From assembly GCA_937876985.1 (NCBI GenBank), contig CALEFT010000004.1, positions 1-22,060 of the forward strand: a stretch of 22,060 nucleotides of DNA, read 5' to 3'. Below, one piece after another: positions 6,110 through 14,451 of the stretch; within the stretch, counting starts at the first letter, position 1, and every line of letters begins with the position of its first letter. The DNA is from an uncultured Clostridia bacterium. Its GTDB lineage: Bacteria; Bacillota; Clostridia; Saccharofermentanales; Saccharofermentanaceae. The translations under genes and the position numbers were made by a program. The notes under the pieces are model-generated. The model worked only from the letters and a program-made list of their open reading frames with translations. It ran no database searches and was not told the origin of the DNA.

Positions 6110-7273
6110 ATGGCTGACGACATCAATCTACAAACTACTAGCAAGAAGGGCAAGAAGGTCTTCATTATTGGAGCTGGGCTATCCGGCTTAGTTTGTGGTA
6201 TGCGTTTGGCAAGAGCTGGCTTCGAAGTAAATATCAGTGAGCAGCTCACATACCCAGGCGGTCAGCTATCCTATAACAGAATCGGAAGAGAATATCTAGA
6301 GACAAATCCACACCACTTAAGGCGTTCGGATAAGGCCTTGCTCGCACTTTGCAGGGAGCTTGGAATTAACGATACCATTGAGTGGTTTGATTCTTTTTGG
6401 CATGGAAGAGCTTCGCGTAAAAAGCTCGGATATTTTGAAGGCGGCTTTAACACCTTGATTTCTCGTCTAACGAATGAGATTACAGAGCTTGGCGGAACTA
6501 TCGGATATTCAGCTACTGTTGCCGAGATTACTAGAAATCCAAATTATGCGAATAGTAACAATACCGCCAACGAGCCGGAATTCATCGTTAGCTGCGTACT
6601 CAATAATTCGAGCAAAATGGATTTTTTCGCAGACTATGTAATCTGTGCTACGAGCTGCCGCAACTTTATCAATGTCAGCAATTCCCTTCCAATAGGAATC
6701 GACATAAGAGACCAGCTGATGGATATCAAGTATTCGGCTGAGATTTCACTCATGATGGTTCTCAAAACAAAGCCTTCCGAAGTATATTTCCAGAAGACAC
6801 TAAGTTCGTTGCCATTTAATAGGATTGTGAACCACACGACTTGCTTTGGAGAGCGTAACTATGAAGGACACGTAGTATATCTCGTTGGCGATTGTTCTGT
6901 ATCCGACAGCCTATGGATTGAGTCCGATGCGAAGATTAAGGATTTGTATTTTGATTCGTATCGTAAGCTTTTCCCAAGCGTAACAAGAAACGACATCAAG
7001 GCGTGGAGACTTAAGAAGAATCGCTATACATATTCAACGCACTTCCCTGTATCTAGCCTAATCTCGCCAATAGAGAACTGCTACATCTGCTCGTCGGCGC
7101 TTAGGTTGGAAAGCGAGGTACCGCCGCCGTCTAACAAGAGCGCGTCGCTTACAGCAAAAAAGCCGTCGCCAGAGAATCGAATGGACATCTGCGTCAACAT
7201 CGCGAACAAGATTTGCAACATGATAATAGAATCGGACAAAGGAGTTAGTATAAATGAGTCAAAACAAGAATAA
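6110..7273 (+). CDS. FAD-dependent oxidoreductase (amine-oxidase/desaturase-like)
   Basis: This 387-aa protein carries an N-terminal Rossmann dinucleotide motif, VFIIGAGLSGLVCGMRLA (residues 17-34) with Glu44 closing the second strand, then PGGQLS. The downstream pattern (YFEGGFNTLISRLTNEITELG) resembles phytoene-desaturase or protoporphyrinogen-oxidase type flavoproteins. It lacks membrane helices and is probably cytoplasmic or membrane-peripheral. The substrate is unknown. The ribosome site is weak (GAGGAAC). Its end overlaps the DUF2298 gene by 20 bp, so the two are translationally coupled. From memory such oxidoreductases also neighbour DUF2298 genes in Chloroflexi, which would suggest a shared lipid- or glycan-related pathway. 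Confidence 0.85.
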   Translation: MADDINLQTTSKKGKKVFIIGAGLSGLVCGMRLARAGFEVNISEQLTYPGGQLSYNRIGREYLETNPHHLRRSDKALLALCRELGINDTIEWFDSFWHGRASRKKLGYFEGGFNTLISRLTNEITELGGTIGYSATVAEITRNPNYANSNNTANEPEFIVSCVLNNSSKMDFFADYVICATSCRNFINVSNSLPIGIDIRDQLMDIKYSAEISLMMVLKTKPSEVYFQKTLSSLPFNRIVNHTTCFGERNYEGHVVYLVGDCSVSDSLWIESDAKIKDLYFDSYRKLFPSVTRNDIKAWRLKKNRYTYSTHFPVSSLISPIENCYICSSALRLESEVPPPSNKSASLTAKKPSPENRMDICVNIANKICNMIIESDKGVSINESKQE

Positions 7274-10106
7274 AGCCACAAAAAGCAAGCAAAACCAGAA
7301 CACTTCTAGCGTTCAAGGCGGCTTCAAATTTGGTGGCCACAAGCTAAGCCTTAAAAACGCCAAGCTATCATATTATTTCTATCTTGGACTACCAATTATA
7401 TTCTTGCTAGCTGGTCTACTAAGCTACGTCCTTATGGGCTTTACAAACACCATCAACCTGCTTATGTGGGCAGCTACAATCCTCGTGTTTGGCAGCCTCG
7501 CGCTTCCAATCACGACATATTTCTTCAGAGGCTTCGACGCAGGAAAGCACATCGCAAGTAAGCCAATCGGAATTCTTCTTACAGGCGTCGTCGTATGGAC
7601 ACTAACTCACATCGGCATAATGCGTCTTAACGCGCTTTGCATAGTAATCACAATGATTCTTATGTTCATTTTGCCACTTCTTAATAAAAACGTCCGCGAC
7701 AATTTCGTTTACTCTTTGAAGTCTCCTTCTATGTCGAAAAACATGCTTTTCGAAGAAGGCCTATTCCTACTAGTCCTCATTATCCTATGCTACTTTAAGG
7801 GCTTCTTCCCTGACATCAATGGTCAAGAGAAAGTCATGGACTATGGCTTCCTAATGACAATGCTTCGCGCAGACACACTTCCTGCAAACGACATGTGGCT
7901 TGCTGGCGAGACGATAAACTACTATTATTTTGGACAATACCTATACGCGATGATTACGAAGCTTTGCGGAATCGGCTCCGGCTACGCATACACAATTTCT
8001 ATGTGTACTTCAATCGCATTGCCTTTTACTCTGGCGTATTCAATCGGCGCGATGCTTATCGAGCTTGCTACAAAAAACAACTTCAAGTGCTCTTTCCTAA
8101 CTAAGTACGTAGTTGGAATACTTGCTGGCTTTACGACGACTATCTTCGGTAACTCGCACTCTTTCTTCTACAACGAGGCCTACCCTGGAAACAAAATTCT
8201 TAACTGGCTTCAGACTCGTGGAGTAGAGGTTGGACGCACAGATGATTTCTTCTACCCAGACAGCACTCGCTTCATTGGACATAATCCTGACTCGGCAGTA
8301 AACGGGTCCTTAGGCGACTACACTATCCACGAATTTCCATTTTATTCATATCTTGTCGGAGACTTACATGCGCATGTAATCTCGATGATTGTAGTAATGA
8401 CTATTATTCTTTTGTGCATTGTCTTGATGGACAAGGCGACAACACTTCGTAACACTGGCAGGATTAATTCCTCTGTTTCTAGCAACAAAGCTGCCTCTGC
8501 TGCCGCTACCGCAAATGCAGATTCGGACGCAAAGGCTAACGCAGAAGCTTTGGACGGAACTATTAGCTTCATGAACATCCTAAAATACAACACCCGCAAT
8601 GTTCTTGATGCATTTAAGCCAATCTTTCCAGAGCTTGTCGCACTCGGCATTTTGCTCGGAATCGCTTCGATGACAAACTATTGGGATTTCCTCATTTACT
8701 TCATCGTATGCGCGATGACACTTCTTGTATATTTTACAGTTACAACCAAAGACTTCTCCTCCATTCCAGGCGCGATTTTCTTCTTCCTGGAGCTTGGCGG
8801 AATTCTCGCAATCTACATGATTTCCTCTGAGATTGTACTCGTGCATCTACTCTTGCAGCTAATGCTCCTCGGAATCATGGTAGTTCTCTTGAACTACTTC
8901 CCAGTAGCACTCACATACACAACAACTGCATTGTCGTTCCTATTTACTTCTGCACACATCGTGTCGCTTACATTCAACCTAAACTTCGACATGATCTCGA
9001 ACGACATTGCTCTCGTACAAAACACGTCGTCCCCATTCCAATTCTTCATCTTGTGGGGCACACACCTAATAATCACAGTCTCATTTATTATCTATACTGT
9101 GTTTAGTAAGAATTACCTTTTCGTGAAGGGCAAAAAGCTCACCAAAGTGGTCGCAAACACTGGCTCTTCCAGGCAGCCTACCTTCGGCACTCCTTCTGGC
9201 GGCTACACCAACGTAGTCTCACGCTTCTTCGGCGAAAAGAACATCGCAGATGTATTCGTATGCGGACTTTCCGTTGTCGGAATCTTGATGCTAATCGCGC
9301 CAGAGATAATCTATGTACGCGATATCTACACAAGTGGCTATCTACGCTCGAACACGATGTTCAAGTTCACTTTTGCTGCATTCATTTTGCTATCGCTAAG
9401 CATCGCATACATTGTGCTTAGATACTTCTGGGCACGCGACAAGAAGGACAATCCGAACTCCGCTGGAATGATCCTATCCATCGCCTCCGTAGTTCTACTA
9501 CTCATGCCTGCATTCTATCCATTCGCAGCACTCCCGCAGCGCTCAGGCGAGCTAATCAAAAAGAATTTCAAGACACTCGACGGCACAGCGTACCTAGCTA
9601 CATATGCTAGCCCAGCGTTCGGAACACTCGAAGAAGATCCATACTACGCAGGAAACCTCATCGACTACGTAAACGTAATCAACTGGTTCAACGACAATGT
9701 CGAGGGCACTCCAGTAATCTGCGAAGCTAACGGACTATCCTACACAGACTACAACATGGTATCTGCCTACACTGGACTACCAACCGTTCTTGGCTGGCAG
9801 ACACATGAGTGGCTCTGGAGATTCCACGGAATAGTCGACGAAGAGACAGACCTATTCATCTCAGACCCAGAAAACGACGTATGGGCCAACTACCTCTCAC
9901 CTCGTGGTAACGACCTACTTGCAATCTACACATCGCAAGACCCAATCTATGTCAGAAGCCTCCTCGACAAATATAATGTCGAATACATCATCCTAGGCGA
10001 CCTCGAGCGCGAAAAATACGGCTTCGACAACAGTGCCATCATCTCGCAGGTTGCTTCGCCAGCTTATATCTCTGGCAACTGCACTGTTTATCGTGTAGCA
10101 AGATAA
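7254..10106 (+). CDS. DUF2298 (YYY family) large polytopic membrane protein
   Basis: This 950-aa protein has many hydrophobic helices from residue 40 onward and a soluble C-terminal part of about 160 residues. Family hallmarks are the INYYYFGQYLYAM segment (221-233), DFFYPDSTRFIGHNPDS (331-347) and HEFPFYSYLVGDLHAHV (359-375). The C-terminal text with TGLPTVLGWQTHEWLW and VEYIILGDLE is also typical. The family resembles GT-C glycosyltransferases in layout, so membrane glycan or lipid-linked sugar transfer is a reasonable but unproved role. An Ala/Ser/Asn-rich insert (about 404-432) interrupts the membrane part. ATG follows AAAGGAG inside the preceding gene. A strong terminator follows. Confidence 0.9.
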   Translation: MSQNKNKATKSKQNQNTSSVQGGFKFGGHKLSLKNAKLSYYFYLGLPIIFLLAGLLSYVLMGFTNTINLLMWAATILVFGSLALPITTYFFRGFDAGKHIASKPIGILLTGVVVWTLTHIGIMRLNALCIVITMILMFILPLLNKNVRDNFVYSLKSPSMSKNMLFEEGLFLLVLIILCYFKGFFPDINGQEKVMDYGFLMTMLRADTLPANDMWLAGETINYYYFGQYLYAMITKLCGIGSGYAYTISMCTSIALPFTLAYSIGAMLIELATKNNFKCSFLTKYVVGILAGFTTTIFGNSHSFFYNEAYPGNKILNWLQTRGVEVGRTDDFFYPDSTRFIGHNPDSAVNGSLGDYTIHEFPFYSYLVGDLHAHVISMIVVMTIILLCIVLMDKATTLRNTGRINSSVSSNKAASAAATANADSDAKANAEALDGTISFMNILKYNTRNVLDAFKPIFPELVALGILLGIASMTNYWDFLIYFIVCAMTLLVYFTVTTKDFSSIPGAIFFFLELGGILAIYMISSEIVLVHLLLQLMLLGIMVVLLNYFPVALTYTTTALSFLFTSAHIVSLTFNLNFDMISNDIALVQNTSSPFQFFILWGTHLIITVSFIIYTVFSKNYLFVKGKKLTKVVANTGSSRQPTFGTPSGGYTNVVSRFFGEKNIADVFVCGLSVVGILMLIAPEIIYVRDIYTSGYLRSNTMFKFTFAAFILLSLSIAYIVLRYFWARDKKDNPNSAGMILSIASVVLLLMPAFYPFAALPQRSGELIKKNFKTLDGTAYLATYASPAFGTLEEDPYYAGNLIDYVNVINWFNDNVEGTPVICEANGLSYTDYNMVSAYTGLPTVLGWQTHEWLWRFHGIVDEETDLFISDPENDVWANYLSPRGNDLLAIYTSQDPIYVRSLLDKYNVEYIILGDLEREKYGFDNSAIISQVASPAYISGNCTVYRVAR

Positions 10107-10155
10107 GTTGGTTAAAAAGCTAATTTAGATTGGCGAATTGATTATTATAAACGAT

Positions 10156-10195
10156 ACCCCTTGGCAGAGAATATTTTGCCAAGGGGTGATTGTTT
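10156..10195. terminator. Bidirectional intrinsic terminator
   Basis: Arms ACCCCTTGGCA (10156-10166) and TGCCAAGGGGT (10177-10187) form an 11-bp perfect stem with a 10-nt loop. T-rich sequence follows on both strands. It lies between the convergent DUF2298 and 77-aa genes. Confidence 0.9.
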
Positions 10196-10197
10196 AT

Positions 10198-10431
10198 CTA
10201 ATTTATGTAGCGATTCATTTGTTCAGTATATTTATACTGACATAACACCATATTTCTAACTGGAATGACTCGATCAACTGGAATATTAAGCTGATTAGCT
10301 ACATCTTCACAAGAAGTAATCATATGTCCATTTGAATTAAGCAGCGCATTAATTATTTCCTGATGTCTCTTGTTAATCCAAGTAGCACAGCGCATTCTAT
10401 GTATTGGCAAAACGTCATTATTCATACACAT
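10198..10431 (-). CDS. Small hypothetical protein with helix-turn-helix-like segment (77 aa)
   Basis: The start chosen is ATG 10429-10431 because AGGAGGTGA stands 8 bp upstream, one of the strongest ribosome sites in the window. Longer in-frame starts overlap the DUF1294 gene and lack such a site. Residues about 38-60 (ITSCEDVANQLNIPVDRVIP) look like the recognition part of a winged or plain helix-turn-helix, but the match is weak. Two Cys residues (2 and 15) and a basic stretch (INKRHQ) precede it. It follows the DUF1294 gene by 76 bp and ends in the convergent terminator at 10156-10195. It could be a small DNA-binding regulator; the family was not recognised. Confidence 0.65.
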   Translation of the reverse strand: MCMNNDVLPIHRMRCATWINKRHQEIINALLNSNGHMITSCEDVANQLNIPVDRVIPVRNMVLCQYKYTEQMNRYIN

Positions 10432-10465
10432 CTTCAAATCACCTCCTAGTGTTGTGCTTGCTGAT

Positions 10466-10475
10466 GCTTTTCGAG
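10466..10475 (+). repeat. GCTTTTCGAG 10-mer, copy 3
   Basis: Exact copy, continued as GAAGG, in the gap between the DUF1294 and 77-aa genes. It is the only intergenic copy that points against its downstream gene. Confidence 0.75.
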
Positions 10476-10507
10476 GAAGGCGTTGATTAAATGATAGATG
10501 CGAGAGT

Positions 10508-10798
10508 TTATTTGAGAGCCAAGAAAATAATAAAGCCAACCATAAGCACGTTGCAAACAATAGCAAGAGGAATTATAACCTTAAAACTTAAATGCTGTGT
10601 CTTATGACGGAAGACATTCATTCCGAGAAGTGCGCCGATGCCGCCACCAAGGAAAGCTGAGCCGAAGAGGACCTTCTCTGGAATTCTCCACATGTTGTGC
10701 TTTGCCTTAAACTTGTCGATACCGAATAAAGCGAAGGCTACGACGTTAATTAGAGCAAGATATCCTACGATAACTAATATAAGGCTTTGAAGTTCCAT
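10508..10798 (-). CDS. DUF1294 family small membrane protein
   Basis: This 96-aa protein matches the compact DUF1294 pattern: FALFGIDKFKAKHNMWRIPE (residues 22-41), GGGIGALLGM (50s) and RHKTQHLSF (about 64-72). Hydrophobic helices flank these at the N-terminus, middle and C-terminus, so it is an inner-membrane protein of unknown function. ATG is preceded by GGAGGAAC. An extended -10 promoter lies about 50 bp upstream. The palindrome array begins roughly 95 bp upstream of its start, so the array might influence this gene, though nothing shows that directly. Confidence 0.9.
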   Translation of the reverse strand: MELQSLILVIVGYLALINVVAFALFGIDKFKAKHNMWRIPEKVLFGSAFLGGGIGALLGMNVFRHKTQHLSFKVIIPLAIVCNVLMVGFIIFLALK

Positions 10799-10846
10799 TT
10801 TTTAGTTCCTCCGTGTGACTTGTTTGTGAGATTTTAATCTGCTTCT

Positions 10847-10855
10847 ATTATAGCA
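10847..10855 (-). promoter_or_regulatory. Extended -10 promoter of the DUF1294 gene
   Basis: Read on the minus strand, TGCTATAAT is a consensus extended -10. A TTGACA lies only 6 bp further upstream, too close to serve as its -35 element. Confidence 0.6.
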
Positions 10856-10891
10856 TGCTGTCAAGTGTGGCTGGTCCTCAAGGGAGTCTGT

Positions 10892-11224
10892 CTACGATAA
10901 AAACTCATTTTCTTAGTTTTTATCGTAGTCGGAGCAGTGGTTTGTTGCTTGTGATTTAGCTTGAGTTACGATAAAAAATCATTTTTTTGATTTTTATCGT
11001 AGTGTTTTTATTATGAATGAGCCTATTTGTAGAGGCTGACTACGATAAGAATTCATTTTCTTGATTTTTATCGTAGTTTGAATAAAATAGAGCCTTAAGA
11101 AGAGCGTGTTTTTCTACGATAAAAATGTGTTTTTTCAATTCTTATCGTAGTTTGAACCATTAAGATAGCTTCTAACTAGCTGCGACGATACGATAAAAAC
11201 TTAATTTTGAGATTTTTATCGTAG
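10892..11224. repeat. Array of five 37-bp imperfect palindromes at an exact 74-bp period
   Basis: Units start at 10892, 10966, 11040, 11114 and 11188. Each is 37 bp and is separated by exactly 37 bp of unique sequence. Arms follow CTACGATAAAAA and TTTTTATCGTAG; the central 13 bp vary. Every unit is followed by T. Units differ from each other by roughly 4-9 bases as I count by eye, often with changes that preserve pairing or give G-U. The array fills the intergenic space between pflA and the DUF1294 gene. No cas gene is in the window. The geometry resembles CRISPR, but the repeat divergence and near-complete dyad symmetry argue for a protein-binding or structured-RNA array. The 74-bp period is close to seven helical turns. 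Confidence 0.9.
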
Positions 11225-11278
11225 TCCATCGCTTTATTAGCTTGCAACCACAAACAAGCAAGCCACTAACAAACCATC

Positions 11279-12016
11279 TTATGAATTGAAGGTTGCAACA
11301 AGTCCAAAATCAGCGAGTGTTTCTACTACATCTAGCATTTGCTCATGCGTAGGTTCTGGCGTAGAAGTGAGCGTATATTCTAGTCCCAAGTTCTCCCATT
11401 TATATTCGCCAAGCTTATGGAACGGAAGTAGTTCAATTTTCTTAATTGTGCGATAGCGCGACAAAAGTTTTCCTAGTGCGACAATGTCCTCACGAGAATC
11501 GGTTAGTCCTGGTACGACAACATGGCGAATCCATATTGGTTTGTTTGTTGCCTCGCAATAATCCAAGGTCGCAAGAGTGTTATCTATCGGCGCACCTGTA
11601 ATTTCTTCGAACTTCTTGCTGTCAGCTGACTTTATGTCGAGCAGTAGCATGTCTGCTGCGTCAATTAGTTCCTTTGATTTCTCAAGTGGCATCGCTCCTG
11701 AAGTATCAAGCGCAGTATGAATCGAACGCTCGCGAAGTCCCTGCAAAAGCTCTAGGCAAAAATCATGTTGATACATAGGCTCTCCACCAGAAATTGTGAC
11801 TCCACCATTTGCATAGAAGCCCTTATAGCGCATAACGTCCGCGATTATCTCAGAAGACAGCTTCGCCTGCCCCTTGCCTGTCCAAGTGTCAGGATTATGG
11901 CAATATTTACAGCGCAGCGGACAGCCAGTAAGGAAGACGATGTAACGAATTCCTGGACCATCTAGCGTACCAAATGTCTCTATCGAATGAACGTAGCCTA
12001 TATTTGCACCTTGCAT
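11279..12016 (-). CDS. pflA: Pyruvate formate-lyase activating enzyme (radical SAM)
   Basis: The start chosen is ATG 12014-12016, giving 245 aa (MQGANIGYVHSIETFGTLDG), because it follows a GAGGGG-type ribosome site and matches the normal N-terminus; a longer frame to 12070 exists. The CPLRCKYCHNPDTW segment holds the CxxxCxxC cluster that binds the 4Fe-4S of radical SAM enzymes, and NGGVTISGGEP is the SAM-binding glycine motif. The enzyme places the glycyl radical on PflB. It lies 74 bp downstream of pflB. A copy of GCTTTTCGAG leads directly into its ribosome site. A hairpin in the gap probably tunes pflA expression relative to pflB. Confidence 0.95.
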   Translation of the reverse strand: MQGANIGYVHSIETFGTLDGPGIRYIVFLTGCPLRCKYCHNPDTWTGKGQAKLSSEIIADVMRYKGFYANGGVTISGGEPMYQHDFCLELLQGLRERSIHTALDTSGAMPLEKSKELIDAADMLLLDIKSADSKKFEEITGAPIDNTLATLDYCEATNKPIWIRHVVVPGLTDSREDIVALGKLLSRYRTIKKIELLPFHKLGEYKWENLGLEYTLTSTPEPTHEQMLDVVETLADFGLVATFNS

Positions 12017-12027
12017 CCTTATCCCCT

Positions 12028-12037
12028 CTCGAAAAGC
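12028..12037 (-). repeat. GCTTTTCGAG 10-mer, copy 4
   Basis: Exact minus-strand copy, continued as AGGGGATAAGG into the pflA start, so the motif abuts the ribosome site and is co-oriented with pflA. Confidence 0.8.
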
Positions 12038-12042
12038 AAGAC

Positions 12043-12068
12043 GCCACAAGAACCAAAACTCTTGTGGC
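12043..12068 (-). terminator. pflB-pflA intercistronic hairpin
   Basis: GCCACAAGA (12043-12051) and TCTTGTGGC (12060-12068) form a 9-bp perfect stem with an 8-nt loop. The following minus-strand sequence (GTCTTGCTTTTCG) is only moderately T-rich, so it may be a leaky terminator or an RNA-stabilising end that lowers pflA relative to pflB. Confidence 0.6.
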
Positions 12069-12090
12069 ATCTAATTTAAGTCGAAACATA

Positions 12091-14307
12091 TTAAATCTTT
12101 GTATGGAATGTACGTGCGATGACTTCCTCTTGTTGCTCACGTGTGAGCTTGATGAAGTTTACAGCGTATCCAGAAACGCGGACTGTGAGCTGTGGATATT
12201 TCTCTGGGTGATCCATAGCGTCAATTAGTGTTTCACGGTTAAGTACATTGACATTGATGTGGTGTCCATCCTCTAGGATGTAATTATCAAGCAATGTGTA
12301 AAGGTTCGTGATTCTTGAATCCTCGTCTGCACCAAGTGCTGTTGGCACGATGGAGAATGTATAGCTGATTCCGTCTTCTGCAAACTCGTATGGGAGCTTA
12401 CTTACAGAAAGCATAGAAGCAATTGAACCATTTTGGTCACGACCATGCATTGGATTTGCTCCTGGTGCAAATGGCTCTCCAGCCTTACGTCCATCTGGTG
12501 TAGAACCAGTCTTCTTACCGTATACGACATTGGATGTGATTGTAAGAATCGACATTGTGTGACGCGCATTACGGTAGGATGGTACCTTCTTAAGCTTAGA
12601 GATGAAGCGGCGTGTAATTTCTACTGCGATGAAGTCTACTCGTGGGTCGTTATTTCCGAACTTCGGATAGTCTCCTTCTACGATGTAATCTGTTACGAGG
12701 CCGTTGTCGTCACGAACTACCTTTACCTTAGCATACTTAATTGCAGAAAGTGCATCTGTTACTACTGATAGTCCAGCAATTCCGCAAGCAAGTGTTCTGT
12801 CGATGTCTGTATCGTGAAGTGCCATCTGGATTTTCTCATAGCAATACTTGTCGTGCATATAGTGAATTACATTAAGTGTATTCACATATAGAGCAGCAAG
12901 CCAGTCAAGGATTGCGTCGTACTTCTTTACTACGTCTTCATATTCAAGATATGTACCACGACATGCAAGAAGCTCCGGTCCAATTTGCTCACCAGTACGC
13001 TCGTCTCGACCACCGTTAATGGCGTAGAGCAATGCCTTTGCGAGGTTGGCGCGTGCACCAAAATACTGCATTTGCTTACCAATGACCATTGCAGATACGC
13101 AGCAAGCGATACCGTAATCGTCACCAAAGCGCTTACGCATCAAGCGGTCACTCTCATATTGAATGGAGCATGTCTCGATAGACATCTTCGCACAATATCT
13201 CTTGAAATTTGTTGGAAGGTGTGTGCTCCAGAGGACCGTCATGTTTGGCTCTGGTGCTGGACCTAGGTTCGTAAGCGTATGGAGGAAGCGATAACTCATC
13301 TTTGTTACCATATGACGGCCATCTGCACCAACGCCTCCGATGGATTCTGTAATCCAGTTTGGGTCACCGCTGAAGAGCTCATCGTATGCTGGAGTTCTAA
13401 GGAAACGAATAATTCTTAGCTTGATGATGAAGTCGTCAACGATTTCCTGAATCTGTGCCTCTGTATAGCGGCCTTCCTCGAGGTCTCTTTCTGCATAGAT
13501 GTCGAGGAATGTGCTAACTCGGCCAAGTGACATAGCCGCACCGTTCTGCTCCTTAACTGCTGCAAGATATGCGAAATATAGCCACTGGAAGGCTTCCTTC
13601 GTATCAGTAGCCGGACCAGAAATGTCGTAGCCATAGGAAGCTGCCATCTCCTTGAGCTTATAAAGTGCACGTACCTGCTCTGCTTGCTCTTCGCGCTCGC
13701 GGATGTGCTCGTCGCTCATGTATGGATGGTCGAAGTCGTCTCTCATTCTTACCTTGTTGCGAATGATCTTGTCTACACCATAAAGTGCAACTCGACGGTA
13801 GTCTCCGATGATTCGTCCACGACCATATGCATCAGGAAGTCCAGTAATGATTCCACTCTTACGAGCAGCACGCATTGCTGGAGTATATACATCGAACACG
13901 CCATCGTTATGTGTCTTTCGATAATCAAAAATGTCGTTAATACGCTCGTCTTCGTCATAGCCGTAGGCACCAAGAGCATTCTTCACCATGCGCATACCAC
14001 CAAAAGGCATAACCGCACGCTTTAGCGGCGCGTCCGTCTGAAGTCCAACGATAATCTCGTCGTCCTTGTCGATATAACCTGGAGCATATGCATTAATGTC
14101 GGAAATCGTGCTCGTATCAATATCGAGGACGCCGCCCTTCTCACGCTCCTTGCTCATCAAATCTATAATCTTCGCCCAAATTCTCTTGGTTCTCTCAGTA
14201 GGCGCCTCTAGGAACGACTCGTCGCCCTCATATGGCGTATAATTCTTTACGATAAAGTCTCTAACATTGATGTGGCTTGACCACTTTCCAGGATTAAACT
14301 CTCTCAT
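12091..14307 (-). CDS. pflB: Formate C-acetyltransferase (pyruvate formate-lyase)
   Basis: This 738-aa glycyl radical enzyme converts pyruvate and CoA to acetyl-CoA and formate in the cytoplasm under anaerobiosis. The catalytic Cys pair is seen in GIACCVSAM (Cys402-Cys403). The glycyl radical site is Gly713 in RVSGYAVNFIKL near the C-terminus. Length and the N-terminal FNPGKWSSHINVRDFI match true PFL rather than glycerol dehydratase relatives. ATG follows AGGAGGT at ideal spacing. pflA is the downstream partner. A plausible promoter is at 14343-14370, with GCTTTTCGAG about 24 bp upstream of its -35. Confidence 0.97.
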   Translation of the reverse strand: MREFNPGKWSSHINVRDFIVKNYTPYEGDESFLEAPTERTKRIWAKIIDLMSKEREKGGVLDIDTSTISDINAYAPGYIDKDDEIIVGLQTDAPLKRAVMPFGGMRMVKNALGAYGYDEDERINDIFDYRKTHNDGVFDVYTPAMRAARKSGIITGLPDAYGRGRIIGDYRRVALYGVDKIIRNKVRMRDDFDHPYMSDEHIREREEQAEQVRALYKLKEMAASYGYDISGPATDTKEAFQWLYFAYLAAVKEQNGAAMSLGRVSTFLDIYAERDLEEGRYTEAQIQEIVDDFIIKLRIIRFLRTPAYDELFSGDPNWITESIGGVGADGRHMVTKMSYRFLHTLTNLGPAPEPNMTVLWSTHLPTNFKRYCAKMSIETCSIQYESDRLMRKRFGDDYGIACCVSAMVIGKQMQYFGARANLAKALLYAINGGRDERTGEQIGPELLACRGTYLEYEDVVKKYDAILDWLAALYVNTLNVIHYMHDKYCYEKIQMALHDTDIDRTLACGIAGLSVVTDALSAIKYAKVKVVRDDNGLVTDYIVEGDYPKFGNNDPRVDFIAVEITRRFISKLKKVPSYRNARHTMSILTITSNVVYGKKTGSTPDGRKAGEPFAPGANPMHGRDQNGSIASMLSVSKLPYEFAEDGISYTFSIVPTALGADEDSRITNLYTLLDNYILEDGHHINVNVLNRETLIDAMDHPEKYPQLTVRVSGYAVNFIKLTREQQEEVIARTFHTKI

Positions 14308-14342
14308 GAGATACCTCCTAACAATAATTACCCTCTACGCTT

Positions 14343-14370
14343 ATCTTACCATATGAAAATTATTTACCAA
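14343..14370 (-). promoter_or_regulatory. Candidate pflB promoter
   Basis: On the minus strand TTGGTA (14365-14370) and TAAGAT (14343-14348) are separated by 16 bp, about 36 bp ahead of the pflB ATG. Confidence 0.45.
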
Positions 14371-14393
14371 CTTGTTTTCTTTACAAAAACTCT

Positions 14394-14403
14394 CTCGAAA
14401 AGC
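14394..14403 (-). repeat. GCTTTTCGAG 10-mer, copy 5
   Basis: Exact minus-strand copy, continued as AGAG, upstream of the candidate pflB promoter and co-oriented with pflB. Confidence 0.8.
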
Positions 14404-14451
14404 ATTGCATTTTTGTATTCACTAACAATGATTTTGGATTTGCTTATGTTC

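Noticed and set aside
10432..10566. N-terminal extension of the 77-aa protein to 122 aa
   Set aside because: The extension overlaps the DUF1294 coding region, and the AGGAGGTGA site directly before the internal ATG decides the start.
10847..10866. TTGACA with TATAAT as a classical promoter upstream of DUF1294
   Set aside because: Only 6 bp separate the hexamers, far from 17. The TATAAT is instead explained as an extended -10.
10892..11224. Calling the 74-bp array a CRISPR array
   Set aside because: Repeats differ from each other by several bases, are palindromic over nearly their full length and there are no cas genes in the window. The spacing alone is CRISPR-like, so it is recorded as a repeat array.
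12017..12070. Longer start for pflA at 12070
   Set aside because: The extra 18 residues do not match the family N-terminus and would be read from the hairpin; the internal ATG has a ribosome site.
12433..14025. Several frames of 60-113 codons opposite or out of phase with pflB
   Set aside because: They lie wholly within a conserved gene, show no ribosome sites or family resemblance, and are shadows of pflB codon structure.
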